Assembly (NCBI GenBank): GCA_003313425.1
Contig: NHZP01000007.1
Span: forward strand, 1,651,483 to 1,715,482
DNA from: Pseudopyrenochaeta lycopersici
Lineage: Eukaryota; Ascomycota; Dothideomycetes; Pleosporales; Pseudopyrenochaetaceae
Length of the DNA stretch: 64,000 nt
Direction: 5' to 3'
A model generated the notes under the pieces. That model was not told where the DNA came from, searched no databases, and saw nothing but the letters and a program-made list of their open reading frames with translations. Position numbers and translations under genes: made by a program. Each line of letters starts with the position of its first letter. Position 1 is the first letter of the stretch. Shown here in pieces: positions 32,927 through 44,264 of the stretch.

Positions 32927-34432
32927 CAGGGTTGCCGTTTTTTAGTAATAGTAATTACTTAGTAATTACTAGTAATTACTATAGTAATTACTAAGTAATT
33001 ACTATTACTAAAAATAGAAATTTATAATTAATAGTATTTAAGATATTTTACTAGCTAGCTTATTATATAGTAATTAAATTTAAGATAATGCTATATAAAT
33101 AAACGTAGATAATTATTTACTTCTAATAGTTTTAAAGAAATATATATATATATATATATATACATATATTTTTAACTAAATAACTAACTAACTAATTATA
33201 TTTTTTTAATTTTCTATTACTTTACAAGTTTTTTTTAGGTTTTTTTTAGTAAAAGTTATATATACCCTACTATTATTCTATTTAAACTATAGACTCTAAA
33301 TACTCTAGGTATTTTAAATTAGAACTGATAAAGTCTATATAGAAACTAGAATATTTTTTAATAGCTTTTAACTCCTCTATAGTATAAAATATCTTATTAT
33401 AGATATTTAAACTATCTAAAAAATATAAAATGTCTCTAATAAACTCTTCTTTTACAGCTAAAAAGTTATATTTATTTAGATAACTAAATATTTATATAAG
33501 TAGTATAATATAAAATACTTTCTTAAAGAACTAAAGTAGTAAATAATTAAAAATATACTAAACTATATTTTAAAATTAGTTTTATAATACTTATAATACT
33601 TTATTAGAGTTACTACTTTGTTAGTAATAGTAATTACTATTACTATTATTAGTAAATAATATAGCTTTAGTAGTAGTATTATATATAATATAATATATTA
33701 AATTATTAAGGTTGTTAAGGTTGTTAAGGTTGTTAAGGTTGTTAAGGTTGTTAAGGTTGTTAAGGTTGTTAAGGTTGTTAAGGTTGTTAAGGTTGTTAAG
33801 GTTATTAAGGTTGTTATAAACGTTAAAAACTTTAAAAACTTTAATAACTTAAGGTTATTATTTTACTAGTAATAGTAATTACTATTACTAATTAAAACTT
33901 TATAATTATATTTATTTCGATTATTTACTATATATATAGTTATATATAAAGCTTAATAAAAATATGAAAGTAGAGTTAATATTAAAAGCTAAAATAAAAT
34001 TTAACGTTTTTCTAATTAGGTTTTAGTACTACTATACATTTATATAGTAAGTACTAGTAATTATTTTTATAGACTAGTAATAGTAATTACTATAAAGAAT
34101 TAACGTTACTTTTAAGAACTAAGTACTAAAACTAGAAACTTCTATACTAATAGTATAGGTTTATACTATTTAATATTACTATATACTTATACTATAGATT
34201 ATATAAGCTTTTAAGCTATATTCTATTTTTAGAATTAGTAATTACTATTTACTATTTAGTAATTACTAATTACTAAGTAATAGTAATTACTATTACTATA
34301 AGCAATTAGTAATAGTAATTACTATTACTATTACAAAAATTCTAAATAGTAATTACTAATTACTAAGTAATAGTAATTACTAACAGTACCTAGTAATAGT
34401 AATTACTATTACTTAGTAAAACGGCAACCCTA
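32927..34432. mobile_element. Non-autonomous hAT-like element 1 (1506 bp)
   Basis: The ends are CAGGGTTGCCGTTTT and, inverted, TAGGGTTGCCGTTTT. The one mismatch at the outermost base fits a G-to-A change. A perfect 8-bp target duplication AGTAAGAC lies at 32919-32926 and 34433-34440. Eight-base duplications and CAGGG-type ends are characters of hAT transposons. Near both ends there are many copies of the palindrome AGTAATTACT and of TAGTAATAG. No transposase frame is visible, so it would need a partner. The middle holds a 9-bp minisatellite. Confidence 0.78.
33702..33817 (+). repeat. Minisatellite, unit GTTGTTAAG
   Basis: Ten exact 9-bp units in a row (33711-33800) are flanked by variant units (ATTATTAAG, GTTATTAAG). 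The whole array lies inside hAT-like element 1. Confidence 0.9.
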
Positions 34433-34933
34433 AGTAAGACAGAATAGGGATACTTCCCTTACTTATTTTACTAATATAAATACTAGTAGTATAATTATCC
34501 TAAGGTTAAATGCGATAACTACCTATAGGATAAGAGAACTATCCTCTACTTTCTAGGGATTAAAGACCCTGCGGCTATTATGGCGATACAGCTTATCTTT
34601 AATAGAGAATGTAACTAATAGTAATAGTAAACGTGCCTTAATTCTAACTACCTTAAGTATAAAGACGTTAAGACACTAAACAGGTACTAGGAGGAGCCTT
34701 TTTTAGGATCGCGCCTACTAAAGGGTAAGAATTATAAACTCTATATATAACAGGCGTATAAGGACTCCTTAAGCTAAATATTAAGCTTAATAGAAGCTAG
34801 ATAAAGGTACTAGTAGATTCTAGAGTATAATAGAGCTATATTTCTGCGTAAGTAATAGAATAAGCTAGCCTTATCCTATTATTAAAATTAGTACTATATC
34901 TATTAATAGTAGCTAATAGACAACTAATACTAT
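34433..34933 (+). mobile_element. Element B, right fragment
   Basis: The host sequence of hAT-like element 1 continues with a protease-like region (about 34.8 kb). It stops where the GC-richer LTR-like block of element E starts. Confidence 0.5.
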
Positions 34934-35182
34934 TGTGCCGATGCACTTGGTAACGTAGTTACCGAGGGCATCTCAGCTAGGATTAGGTAGGCTTGGCCGG
35001 GAAATCCGGGTATAAAGGTAGATAGATAGGACCTCCTTGGGAGGCATCGAATCCACTAAGTACCACCCACGCCGTACTGTTAAGTCCTGCTTCACCAGAG
35101 TCTCAATCATTCAATTCATCGTTGCCTATCCACCTTTGTCTACCTCGTTACCTGTCCCTGCACCTCACCATCTCGACTAACA
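34934..35182 (+). repeat. Probable 5' LTR of element E
   Basis: These 249 bp begin TGTGCCGATGCACTTGG and end CTCGACTAACA. They are clearly GC-richer than their surroundings and contain a TATA-like GGGTATAAAGG around 35,007. TG...CA ends and a gag-like region just downstream suggest an LTR, but no second copy lies in the window, so the limits are inferred. Confidence 0.5.
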
Positions 35183-38100
35183 CGAGATGCTTAGTTGCTT
35201 CTACTGCGCGCAAGGCTACTATTAAAAGGGAGAAGTTGGCTAAGGCCTCTATTCCTGCATAAATTAGCGAAGCCTAAGGGGCTAAATTTTATTAACTTCT
35301 TAGTGCAACCTTGAGATCCCCTAAGCTGCTACTATTAGAAAACAACAGAAAGAGGTAAAAACGACCCTAAGACTAATCTAGATAGGTAATTTTTAAGCTT
35401 TAAGTAAGGCTTACTTGTAGCCTTTTATTTAAGATACACATAATAGTATGCATAAAAAGGACATATAGTTAGTTATTAGTTATTAGCTAGTTATCAGAAA
35501 ATTAAGTAAGCAAGAAATTAGTTCTCAGACAGGAACTAACGAAGGATCGAAGCTGTTAAGTTTAAGTTTAAGGTATTAAGTATTAAGGAGAAAAACGCTG
35601 AGTCCTATAGATAATTAATTAAATAAAACATAAAACACCTAGTAAACTAAGAATCTAAGTTTAAATGTTAACTAGCAAGTTAACCTACGAGGAATTTCCA
35701 TCTAAACTTAGTTACTACAGAGAAACTCTACAAATAGCTATTAAGACATCAGACGAGGAGGAGCACTCGCTAGCTACCCTTACGCCTGCGCCTGAGCGAG
35801 CTAGTAATAACAAGATAAAAGATATCAAGACCTCGAGTTAAATGAGAAAAGAATAGATAATAGACATGCTAACTGCCCCGAACATAAGCAGGAGAAACGT
35901 GTTGCTGCCTATAAGGCACGGCACTAGCCCAGTGTTTAACGGAACTAACGCGACTAAGTTCCTTAAGAGCTATAATCGCCGCGCGGAAAACAGAGGTCTT
36001 AATTAAGAGGAGAGACTCTGCGTGCTTCCTAACTTCTATAACAACAAATATAGTAACTTTATTAAAAGATCCCTTAAGTTTAAAGGGAGAGATTAGGAAG
36101 GCCTTTAAGAGCTTATTAAGGAATACTAGAAAGATAAGGATAAAAGTGCTAAAATAGGAACACGTGCGTACCTTAAGGATTATATTACTTAATTAGCGCT
36201 GCAGTTCCCTGGCTTACCTAGCTATTACGCTAACTTCCTTATTTATGTAGAAGCCTGTATTAAGTTAAGAAACATATCTAAGAAAGAAAAAGGCTACCTA
36301 TTCTACTAAGGCCTGCCTGCTAAGGATAGAGAAGACGTACTTATTAGGATGCCTGACAGCCTAGAAGGAAGGCGTTTGGAAACCTACTATATAGAAAGCA
36401 TCTATAAGTTTATAAGGAAGATATACTAGTAAAAGGAGGAATTAAAGGAGGTAGCTGCTGCGGAATAACGACTGCTTAGTTAATATAATACTATCCTACG
36501 CAAAACCTCCTCCTTAGCTTTAGAAGAGGTAAGAAAGGTAGTTAAAAAGAAGAAAGGGCCTTAACTACCTAAGGTTAACGACGAAGTAATAGATCTTGTA
36601 TAAGCCTTTAAAGATGTTAGAATTAACGTTACTAAGTTAACTGAGGTTATAAACTAAAACAAGGCTATTACGAAAGCCCTCTAGTCTCCTGTGAATTACG
36701 CATACTTCCTTAATTATGTAGTATAATAATAAGCACTATCGCAACCACGCTAACGGATGTATTATAATCGAAACGATAGAAGTTATGTAACTAATGTACC
36801 TCTAAACGTTAATTAGAGATAAGGCTCTACGTGGGTATAAGGGCGAGAACGACGCCTTACATGCAATATGTGTGGCTCAGCAGCTTATCTGGTTCGAGAT
36901 TGCGATGCATACTGCGAACTTGTCTTGTTAGGCTGAGTATCTACTTTCTTTATAAAGGAAGATAACCGCAGGACCTATTATTTTAGACTATTGCATAAAA
37001 AGCTTAGAGAAATTACTAGGTCTATTCTGCTAAGCTTTTAGCTTAACTGGCTGAAAAAGAAGGTTACGGAATTCTTTAAAGTACCTGAGGATGTGCTAGA
37101 CTAGCTAGCTTTAGTAGTAAGACTAGACATGTTTAGAGGAACAGACTCACGCGCAGGGGTAAGGAACCTAGGGCGAAGTTAATAATAAGAGAACCTAGCA
37201 GCTAACAGCGTTACGGAAATCTTTAGCGCAGGAACTAAGATAGATGTAGAAGATAAGTTTTGTAACTTCTAGGAAAATTGTATGCTTAACTAGTAATATT
37301 ACGGCTTAGTTATGAGCCTTAATTACGTGGACAGTAATAATATTATTATGGGGGCGTTTCCTAAGGACCTCCTAGAAACTGCGGAAGTCTGTGCAGCTAG
37401 TTAAAAAGTAATACTAAGTAAAGATAAAACTCTAGAACGAGTTTGCTAAGGCGAGGTACAAAAGCCTGCGCAGCTATAAAAGATTTTAGCTAGATAACTA
37501 CTAAGAAACTGAAATAAAGAGCTAAGCTAATTTATAGAGAAAGGGCCGACTGCTTTAGCTACGCCTACTTTAAGATAAAGATACGAGGGCGATAAGATTA
37601 TGCACGATATAGGACCCGCGGGCGTGCCTGTCACAACGCTGTACAGAGGAGCAATAGTTACTGCTAAGCCGCCACCCTATCAGATACTAGATTACCTTAA
37701 GCTACCTGTTAATTACGCGTATTAAGGTAAAGAAAAGAAGGTTTAATTCTAAGAGACTTATAATAAAGAATAAAGCCTAGAAATCTACTAACTATCTAGG
37801 ATTACATTAGCTATCTTAAAGTAAGAAGTACGAGGATTAACTATGGGAGACTTACTTAGGTAGAATGATATTAAAGGCTAGGTTGGAAAGCTCCTTTAGG
37901 AAGAAGAAGGAACTAAGAAACATCCTATAGAAGTGAACGTAATAGTTTTAGTAAGCTAGCTAATTGGGAGCTGCCCTAGGTGCGCTAAGCTTAACCTGGG
38001 AAGCCTTATAATTGGCTGGAACTATCTGAACCCTAATAAACGCGAGGAACCTGAACCCTAGGTATTAAAATGTAACGTAATCGCAACCGTATATAACGCG

Positions 38101-41100
38101 CAGTAGTAACATATTGTTAATAGTGAATCTGACACCTGGATTAATGGGGATGAGGTCACAGCGAAAAGGGTAGCCACGCAGGAAAGGCTTAGAGGAATGA
38201 AACTAATGCATTGTAACCTTCCTGTTTGTTAGGCATCGTTTAACAGGAACGCAGTTAAATACCTTATTAATACAGGTTTGTAAATAAACCTCTTAAGATT
38301 AAGTGCGGCACGAGCCTTAAGTATTATCTATAAGGCTATAGAGTAACGCCCTAGGCAGATGAATGGGATTATGAGTGTAACGGGAGACACCGACGCCTTT
38401 ATTAGCACGGCTTAAGACGTCCTAGTTAAAGTAGGGGAGGTTGTTATAAGGACGCACTTCTAAATAATAGCTAATCTAACAAGGTTAGCCATCCTTAGTA
38501 ATCCCTAGTGTTCTACGGTAAGGTTAGCTATCTAGTATAACGTGTATAGTTAGGTTACGTATTAAATAATCTCTAAGGATAGAATAAGGAACGCAGTCTT
38601 CCTAGTATTAGATCTAACGCCCTTTTACCTAAGTACGGTAGTAGTAGATTCTAATAACTTGGAAAACTAGATGCGAGTGTATAGATAGGGGAAGTGCGTT
38701 CGCATACTAACATTAACACCCTAGAAAATAAGGATATTAGCGATATTACTTAAGCTAAGTATTACTAGGAAGTCTATCTTATTAACGATAAGTTAGATTT
38801 TAGAGACTTTTCGCACTTGTTTACTATACGAGACAGAAGCAAGTTATAAGCACGAAAGGACTATGCTGTGTTATAACTTATCTTGTTAAACGCGACAGCT
38901 AGTCTAGAAGTAAGCCTTAAAAGTATTATGTGCGAACTAAACCGCCAAACTTAGAGCTAGTAAAGACAGTAGTTATAAGTTAATACGATGTACAAGAAGG
39001 TAGCAGACAAAGTAAGGCTAATTAATAAGCCGCGCCCCCTAGAACTAATAGAATTCAGAAGGGAAGACTAGCTAGAAATCGCAGTTAAGAACTAGTTGCT
39101 TCGCTTAAGCCTAAAGGGACCTAGCCCAGGACCTTCTAATTATCTCTTTAAATAACAATACGCGGATTTTCTACAAGGGTCTAGCCTTACTTCTAAATAA
39201 ATAAATTAACTAAAGCTTAGATCCCTGCGGGCCCGAGAAAAGCAGTTAATACTAGATATATTAATAAATTAAGAAGTAGTAATAGCCTTTACCTTTACTA
39301 AATCAGGAAGGATTAGCGAAGACGTGTGCCCGCTATATAAGATAAAGACAATACCTTATAAAGCATGGCAGGTTAAGTCTTTTCCTATACTAAGAGGGAT
39401 TAAGGAAGAGGCAGTAGTAATGTTTTAAGAAAGAATTAACTGAGGAACCCTTAAATAGTGTAATAGTTAGTATAGGAACCCGTGGTTCCTAGTTGCTAAG
39501 AAAGACAAGAAGTACTAGCTTATTAATAACGCGGTTTATATAAATAAGGTTTTAATACAGGATGCAAATCTCCTACTAACAGCTAACGAATTCTTAGAAC
39601 GATTTACTAGATGCAAGATCCTCTCTCTTATGGATCTGTTTTTAGGATATAATCAGATTACACTCTACCCTAACAGTAAAGACATAACTACATTCTAGAC
39701 GCTAATTAGGTTATTAAGATCATGCACGATAGTTTAAGGAGCTACGAACTTAGTTAGTGCTTTTTAGTAGATAATAATAAAAACCTTGATTAGATATTAG
39801 CCTTACACTGCGCTATTCCTAGATAATATTACGTGTAGTAGCTTAAAATTAACGTATAATAATAAAGAAGCATTGCTAGGAGTTTAAAGATATGTACTAG
39901 AACATATCTAACAGCTAGACAGGGTACTTACTAATATTAAAAGAGCTAGGGCTACAGTCTTAGGGATAAAGTGTTACTAGGGAATAGACAGGCTAGGTGT
40001 TGTCAGATATAAAGTAGGCGCTAAAGGAAGGTATCTAGATTACTAGAAAGTAGCTAAGATTTAAGATTAGCCTAAATGCAGGAACGTAAAAGAAGTGCAG
40101 ATGTTCCTTAGAATATATGTCTATTATTATATCTAGGTACTAAGTTTTACTATTTAAGTAAAACTGTTATTTACCCTCTTACAAAACAAAATAGAATAGG
40201 TATAGGAATTACTGTAGTAAGAAGTAATACAGGATCTAAAAAATAAAATTACTAATACTCCTGTATTAGCTAGCCTAGATTATAAATGTAGACAGAGATT
40301 CTACCTTAGGGTTAATAGGAGTAAAGAAGGTGCAGGAGCTGTACTTGAGCAGGAAGGTGAGGATAGGAAGCGTTATTCTTGTTAGTTTAAAAGTGTAATA
40401 TAGTTACAAGCTAAAAGTTAGTAGTATTTAACTAAGCTTGAATGTAGGGCGGTGCTTTAGGCACTAAAGAAATTCGGAACTTAGCTATATGGGCAGAACT
40501 TCACAATTAAGACGGACGCGTAGACGTTAATCGCGTAGTTAAACTGATTATTAGCTAAGACGCCAGGATCTGTTATAAATAGATAGATGGCCGCAATTCT
40601 TATGTGGGAATTTAACATTAAGCACGTGCCTGGTAAAAAGCACGTAGTAGCTAACGCATTATCGCGGTACCTAAAACCTAACGGATAGGAACTACTAGAT
40701 TAGATAGAGGATAATTTAGAGGAATACGTTAAACACCTAATTAGCGCGATAGATAAGGCGCTACCTATTTAAGGACGGGCCTTAAAGAACGAATACTTAA
40801 ACACTTTAGAGGAAATTGCCTAATTCCTCCTATTACTAAAACTTCTACCTAATCTTATAAGGAAGGAACTTTAGGCATAGAAAAAGAAAGCTATAAACTT
40901 CTTTGTTAGAGATAGCTATCTATTTAGAAAAATATCACGAAATATCGCAGTCCGCAGGGTAGTTAATGACCCTAACTTACGAGCAGCAGCTATAAGCGAC
41001 ATCTATAAAGTTATCAGACATTGAGGCGTTACAGGCGTGTATAGTATAATAGCATAAAGGTATTGGTAGAAAAACATGTACGGCGACGTTAAGCTTTAAA

Positions 41101-41922
41101 TATTAGCCTATAAAGAATACTAACTAAGATCTTCTAAGCGTATAGTAGATATGCTTACTAACACCTATAGTTACGCGCTGTAGGAAATAATTATAATTAA
41201 CGTAGTATACATGCTAGAGTAAAACGGAAAGAGATTTCTAGTCCTCGCTAGGGAATACCTATCTAGGTAGGTTAAAGGTCGCGCAATCCCTAATAATAAG
41301 TCCTTAACTATTACGAAGTTTATCTACGAAGAAATTATATGCAGATAGAGTATAACGAGGAAATTAATAGTAGATAGAGGACCTGATTTTGCTAAAGTTG
41401 TCGTAGCCCTCGCTAAGATATACAAGATCAGGCGCGTCTAATTATTAGCTTATAACCCTTAAGCGATAGGTAAAGTTGAAGGCGGTTATAAACTAATTGT
41501 AAATGCGCTTACTAAGTTACTAGGGTTATAGGTTACGAATCTCCCGGCTGTGTTGTTAGCGGATAGGATATTAATCTAGGAACAAACTAGATATTTAGCC
41601 TTCTAACTTATTACTAGATAAAACCTAGTCCTGCTAATTAAGCTGGCCTTACTAACCTAGTAGATACTTCCCTTCTGCTAAATCTATAATAAAGAACATC
41701 TTCTTATAGTATAAGTAATGCAGATCGACCTTAGAGACTAGCTTGTTGAAGAGGTAGTCGTAAAAACTAAGCGAATGCGTGCGGCAAAAAAGGAATACTA
41801 GGACAATTATAAAGAAATTAAACGACGAGAGATAAAGGATAGAGACTTAGTCCTGCTATAGGATTCGATACGTAAGATTAACATGTCTAAGTTAAGAAAA
41901 CTAACTACGAGATAGTTAGGTC
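35183..41922 (+). mobile_element. Gypsy element E (third family), gag-pol part
   Basis: This is a plus-strand Ty3/Gypsy relic of a different lineage. Reverse transcriptase is readable around 39.3-40.0 kb, with NPWFLVAKKDKKYQLINNAV, MDLFLGYNQI and FLDNI (former FLDDI). RNase H follows at 40.3-40.7 kb (TDAQTLIAQLNQ, KHVPGKKHVVANALSRY), then integrase at 40.9-41.9 kb (IVDRGPDFA and a Lys/Gly-rich tail). Stops at former Gln and Trp codons show RIP. hAT-like element 2 interrupts it in the integrase tail. Confidence 0.78.
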
Positions 41923-42878
41923 CAGTGATGGATATTTACTAGTAATTACTATTTAAAAAAAGTAGTAATTACTATAATAGTAATTACTAGTAAACTATAA
42001 ATAGTAAATAAAAATAAAAATTGGAATACATCTATTATATCTTTCTACTTATTTAATAGCTTATTATAGTAGGAATATGAACTATCTTTATATATAATAT
42101 ACTGTAAAATTAATTCTATATAACCTTAATAAAACTATAAAAACTACTTAATTATTATATTACTACTAAATCTAACTTATTATATTAAGTAAAATCTTAA
42201 TAATAATATAGCTAAGTCTTAATAAAATACTAGCTATCTATAAAACTATTTTAAAAGGCTATTTCTTCTAAAGGAGAATCTATAAACTCTTTAAATAAAT
42301 TTCTTTCTTTTAACTTAATTTTATTAAAAGCTTCTTTTCTTCCTTTAAGTAAGATATATTATTAAAATAATTTAAAGTACCTAAGAAAAAGATATTACTC
42401 CTAAAGAAATATTTTTTATAAAAAGTAGTATATATACTACTAGTTATTAGCTGTTTTCTTCGGCTTATCTCTTTATAACTATAATAAGTAGTACTAGTAA
42501 AGTACCTAATTAAATCTAGTATATATTAGTATAATATATATAAATATAAAAATATATAAGTAGATAGAAAATAGAAATTTTTTAAATAAACTTCTTTTAT
42601 ATACTAGTTTTAAATAGTACTACTATATCTTAGAAGTTTAAGAGGTAGTATACTAACTATAATATAGAGCCTTTTATATATGTTATAAGTTATTCTTTTA
42701 CTTTTTAAGAAATAGTAATTACTAGTTTACTATTTAGTGAAATAGTAATTACTATAGTAATTACTATAATAGTAATTACTATTTAGTAAAATAGTAAACT
42801 AAGGCAAATAGTAAATAGTAAACTAGTAATTACTAGTAATTACTATTTTACTATAATTACTATTTTTGCCCATCACTG
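41923..42878. mobile_element. Non-autonomous hAT-like element 2 (956 bp)
   Basis: The ends are CAGTGATGG and its inverse CCATCACTG, flanked by a perfect 8-bp duplication GTTAGGTC (41915-41922 and 42879-42886). As in element 1, the subterminal zones are filled with AGTAATTACT-type palindromes, but the terminal repeats differ. There is no coding frame. Confidence 0.78.
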
Positions 42879-43227
42879 GTTAGGTCCATATTAAATCTTA
42901 GAAGTATTTAAGGATTAAGGTACTTACAGACTTAAAGACCTTAATAGATTAAGGTTCGCCCACACTATGCTAGGTTATTATTTGAAGCTATTTATCTAGA
43001 GAGACCTGTTAAATATAGCTGCTAAAGACTAAAGAAGAATAAAATTATAAGAACTATTATTATAGGATAAGGTACACCTCTTTTAAGAGCTACCGGCTTA
43101 GTTTAACTAGTCTTAAGATAAACTAAGTAATAACGAGCCTGAAGTAGAGGGAGGTCGCCTGCGAAACCTTGAATCTAGAAAATCAGTTAATTAAGACCTA
43201 GTTATAATATCAGATGCAGTAACCTAC
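42879..43227 (+). mobile_element. Element E, 3' fragment after hAT-like element 2
   Basis: The integrase tail resumes at the same point in a readable frame (LGPYQILEVFKDQGTYRLK, then FAHTM). It is cut at 43227 by element F; CCTAC before F is the target duplication. Confidence 0.7.
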
Positions 43228-43622
43228 TGTTAAAGATCTAATCAAGTAGTTACAATATAAAGCAACTGGTGTTAACTAGTAGATATCTTTAGAGTATTCT
43301 TTAGACGTGTAAGCCAGGTCGAAGGTAGAAGTGTAGAATAGTAGTATACTCGTGGATTATCTTAAGTTGATCACAATGTGCCGTAGGGCCATATTGTGCG
43401 AGTCTATATACATGATTGTCTTATAGGATTCCTATAAGGCCCCCTCTGGGATTTCTAGGTTTGTCTCTGTCCTATAGGACATAGTCCGTCTTGGCGTAGG
43501 TTTCCTAGGATTACGTAATCCTAGCGTTATTAGTTAGTTTAGAGGCTTAGTCCTCTTACTAGCCGTTTGTGCCTCTTCCCTTATCCTTATAACCGCCGCC
43601 TTCCCACTCTCTATTCGTAACA
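43228..43622 (-). repeat. 3' LTR of element F
   Basis: 395 bp. The outer end is close to the best copies; the inner, U3 part is clearly RIP-altered. Confidence 0.88.
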
Positions 43623-43659
43623 CTATCCCCCCTTCCAGTCCTTATATCCTTATAACTAA

Positions 43660-44205
43660 CCTATAGCTTCCCATAGTACTGCTTATTATTATCTTGTTAG
43701 AGATCGCATAAACACTATTAGTTAGGTCGCTATAGTCTCTTATAAATATTATTTAAAGAAGAAGCTAGAGTGTAGGATGTCGTTATTAAAAGAGAAGTGT
43801 AGGAATTATTATTAAAATAGGGTGTTGTTATGCGAGCTAGTAGATGTGCTAGTTCCAAACTTTTCTTATTTAGACAAGGAATTAGCTTAGTTAGACGCGT
43901 AAGAAGCTAAGGCTGACGACGCAGAAGAGAAGGCGCTAAATGCCCTTCTTGCTGCCCGCGCAAAAAAGAATTAACTTCGTAAATAACAAAAGTTATTACA
44001 GCGTCGTAAGTAATAATAGGTAGACGATTCTAGTCGTATTACAGAAGAGATTAAGGCGTTAGAGGCGATTAAAGATATTAATCGTAAGGTCGATGTTCTT
44101 AAGTAAGAGCTAATACCTGGTACTTCTGCCTTAGACTAGAGCGTCTTTACTCTGTCCTAGCTTAAAGGTAACCCTCTTCCTCTAAGAATTACGTTGTTAG
44201 ATTAG
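43660..44205 (+). pseudogene. Antisense coiled-coil gene relic in element F
   Basis: It has the same position and frame as the relic in C, with the same Lys/Glu-rich core (readable KKKLECRM-like and EEIKALEAIKDINRKVDVL stretches). Additional Gln-to-stop and Arg/Cys changes are present. Confidence 0.65.
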
Positions 44206-44264
44206 GTTAGTTATAATTCTAATACCTAACTTCTTTTTATTCCCTGTCGCGGTTATATTTGCTA

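Noticed and set aside
33700..33820. Regular short repeats as a CRISPR array
   Set aside because: The units are contiguous 9-bp repeats with no spacers, in a eukaryotic transposon.
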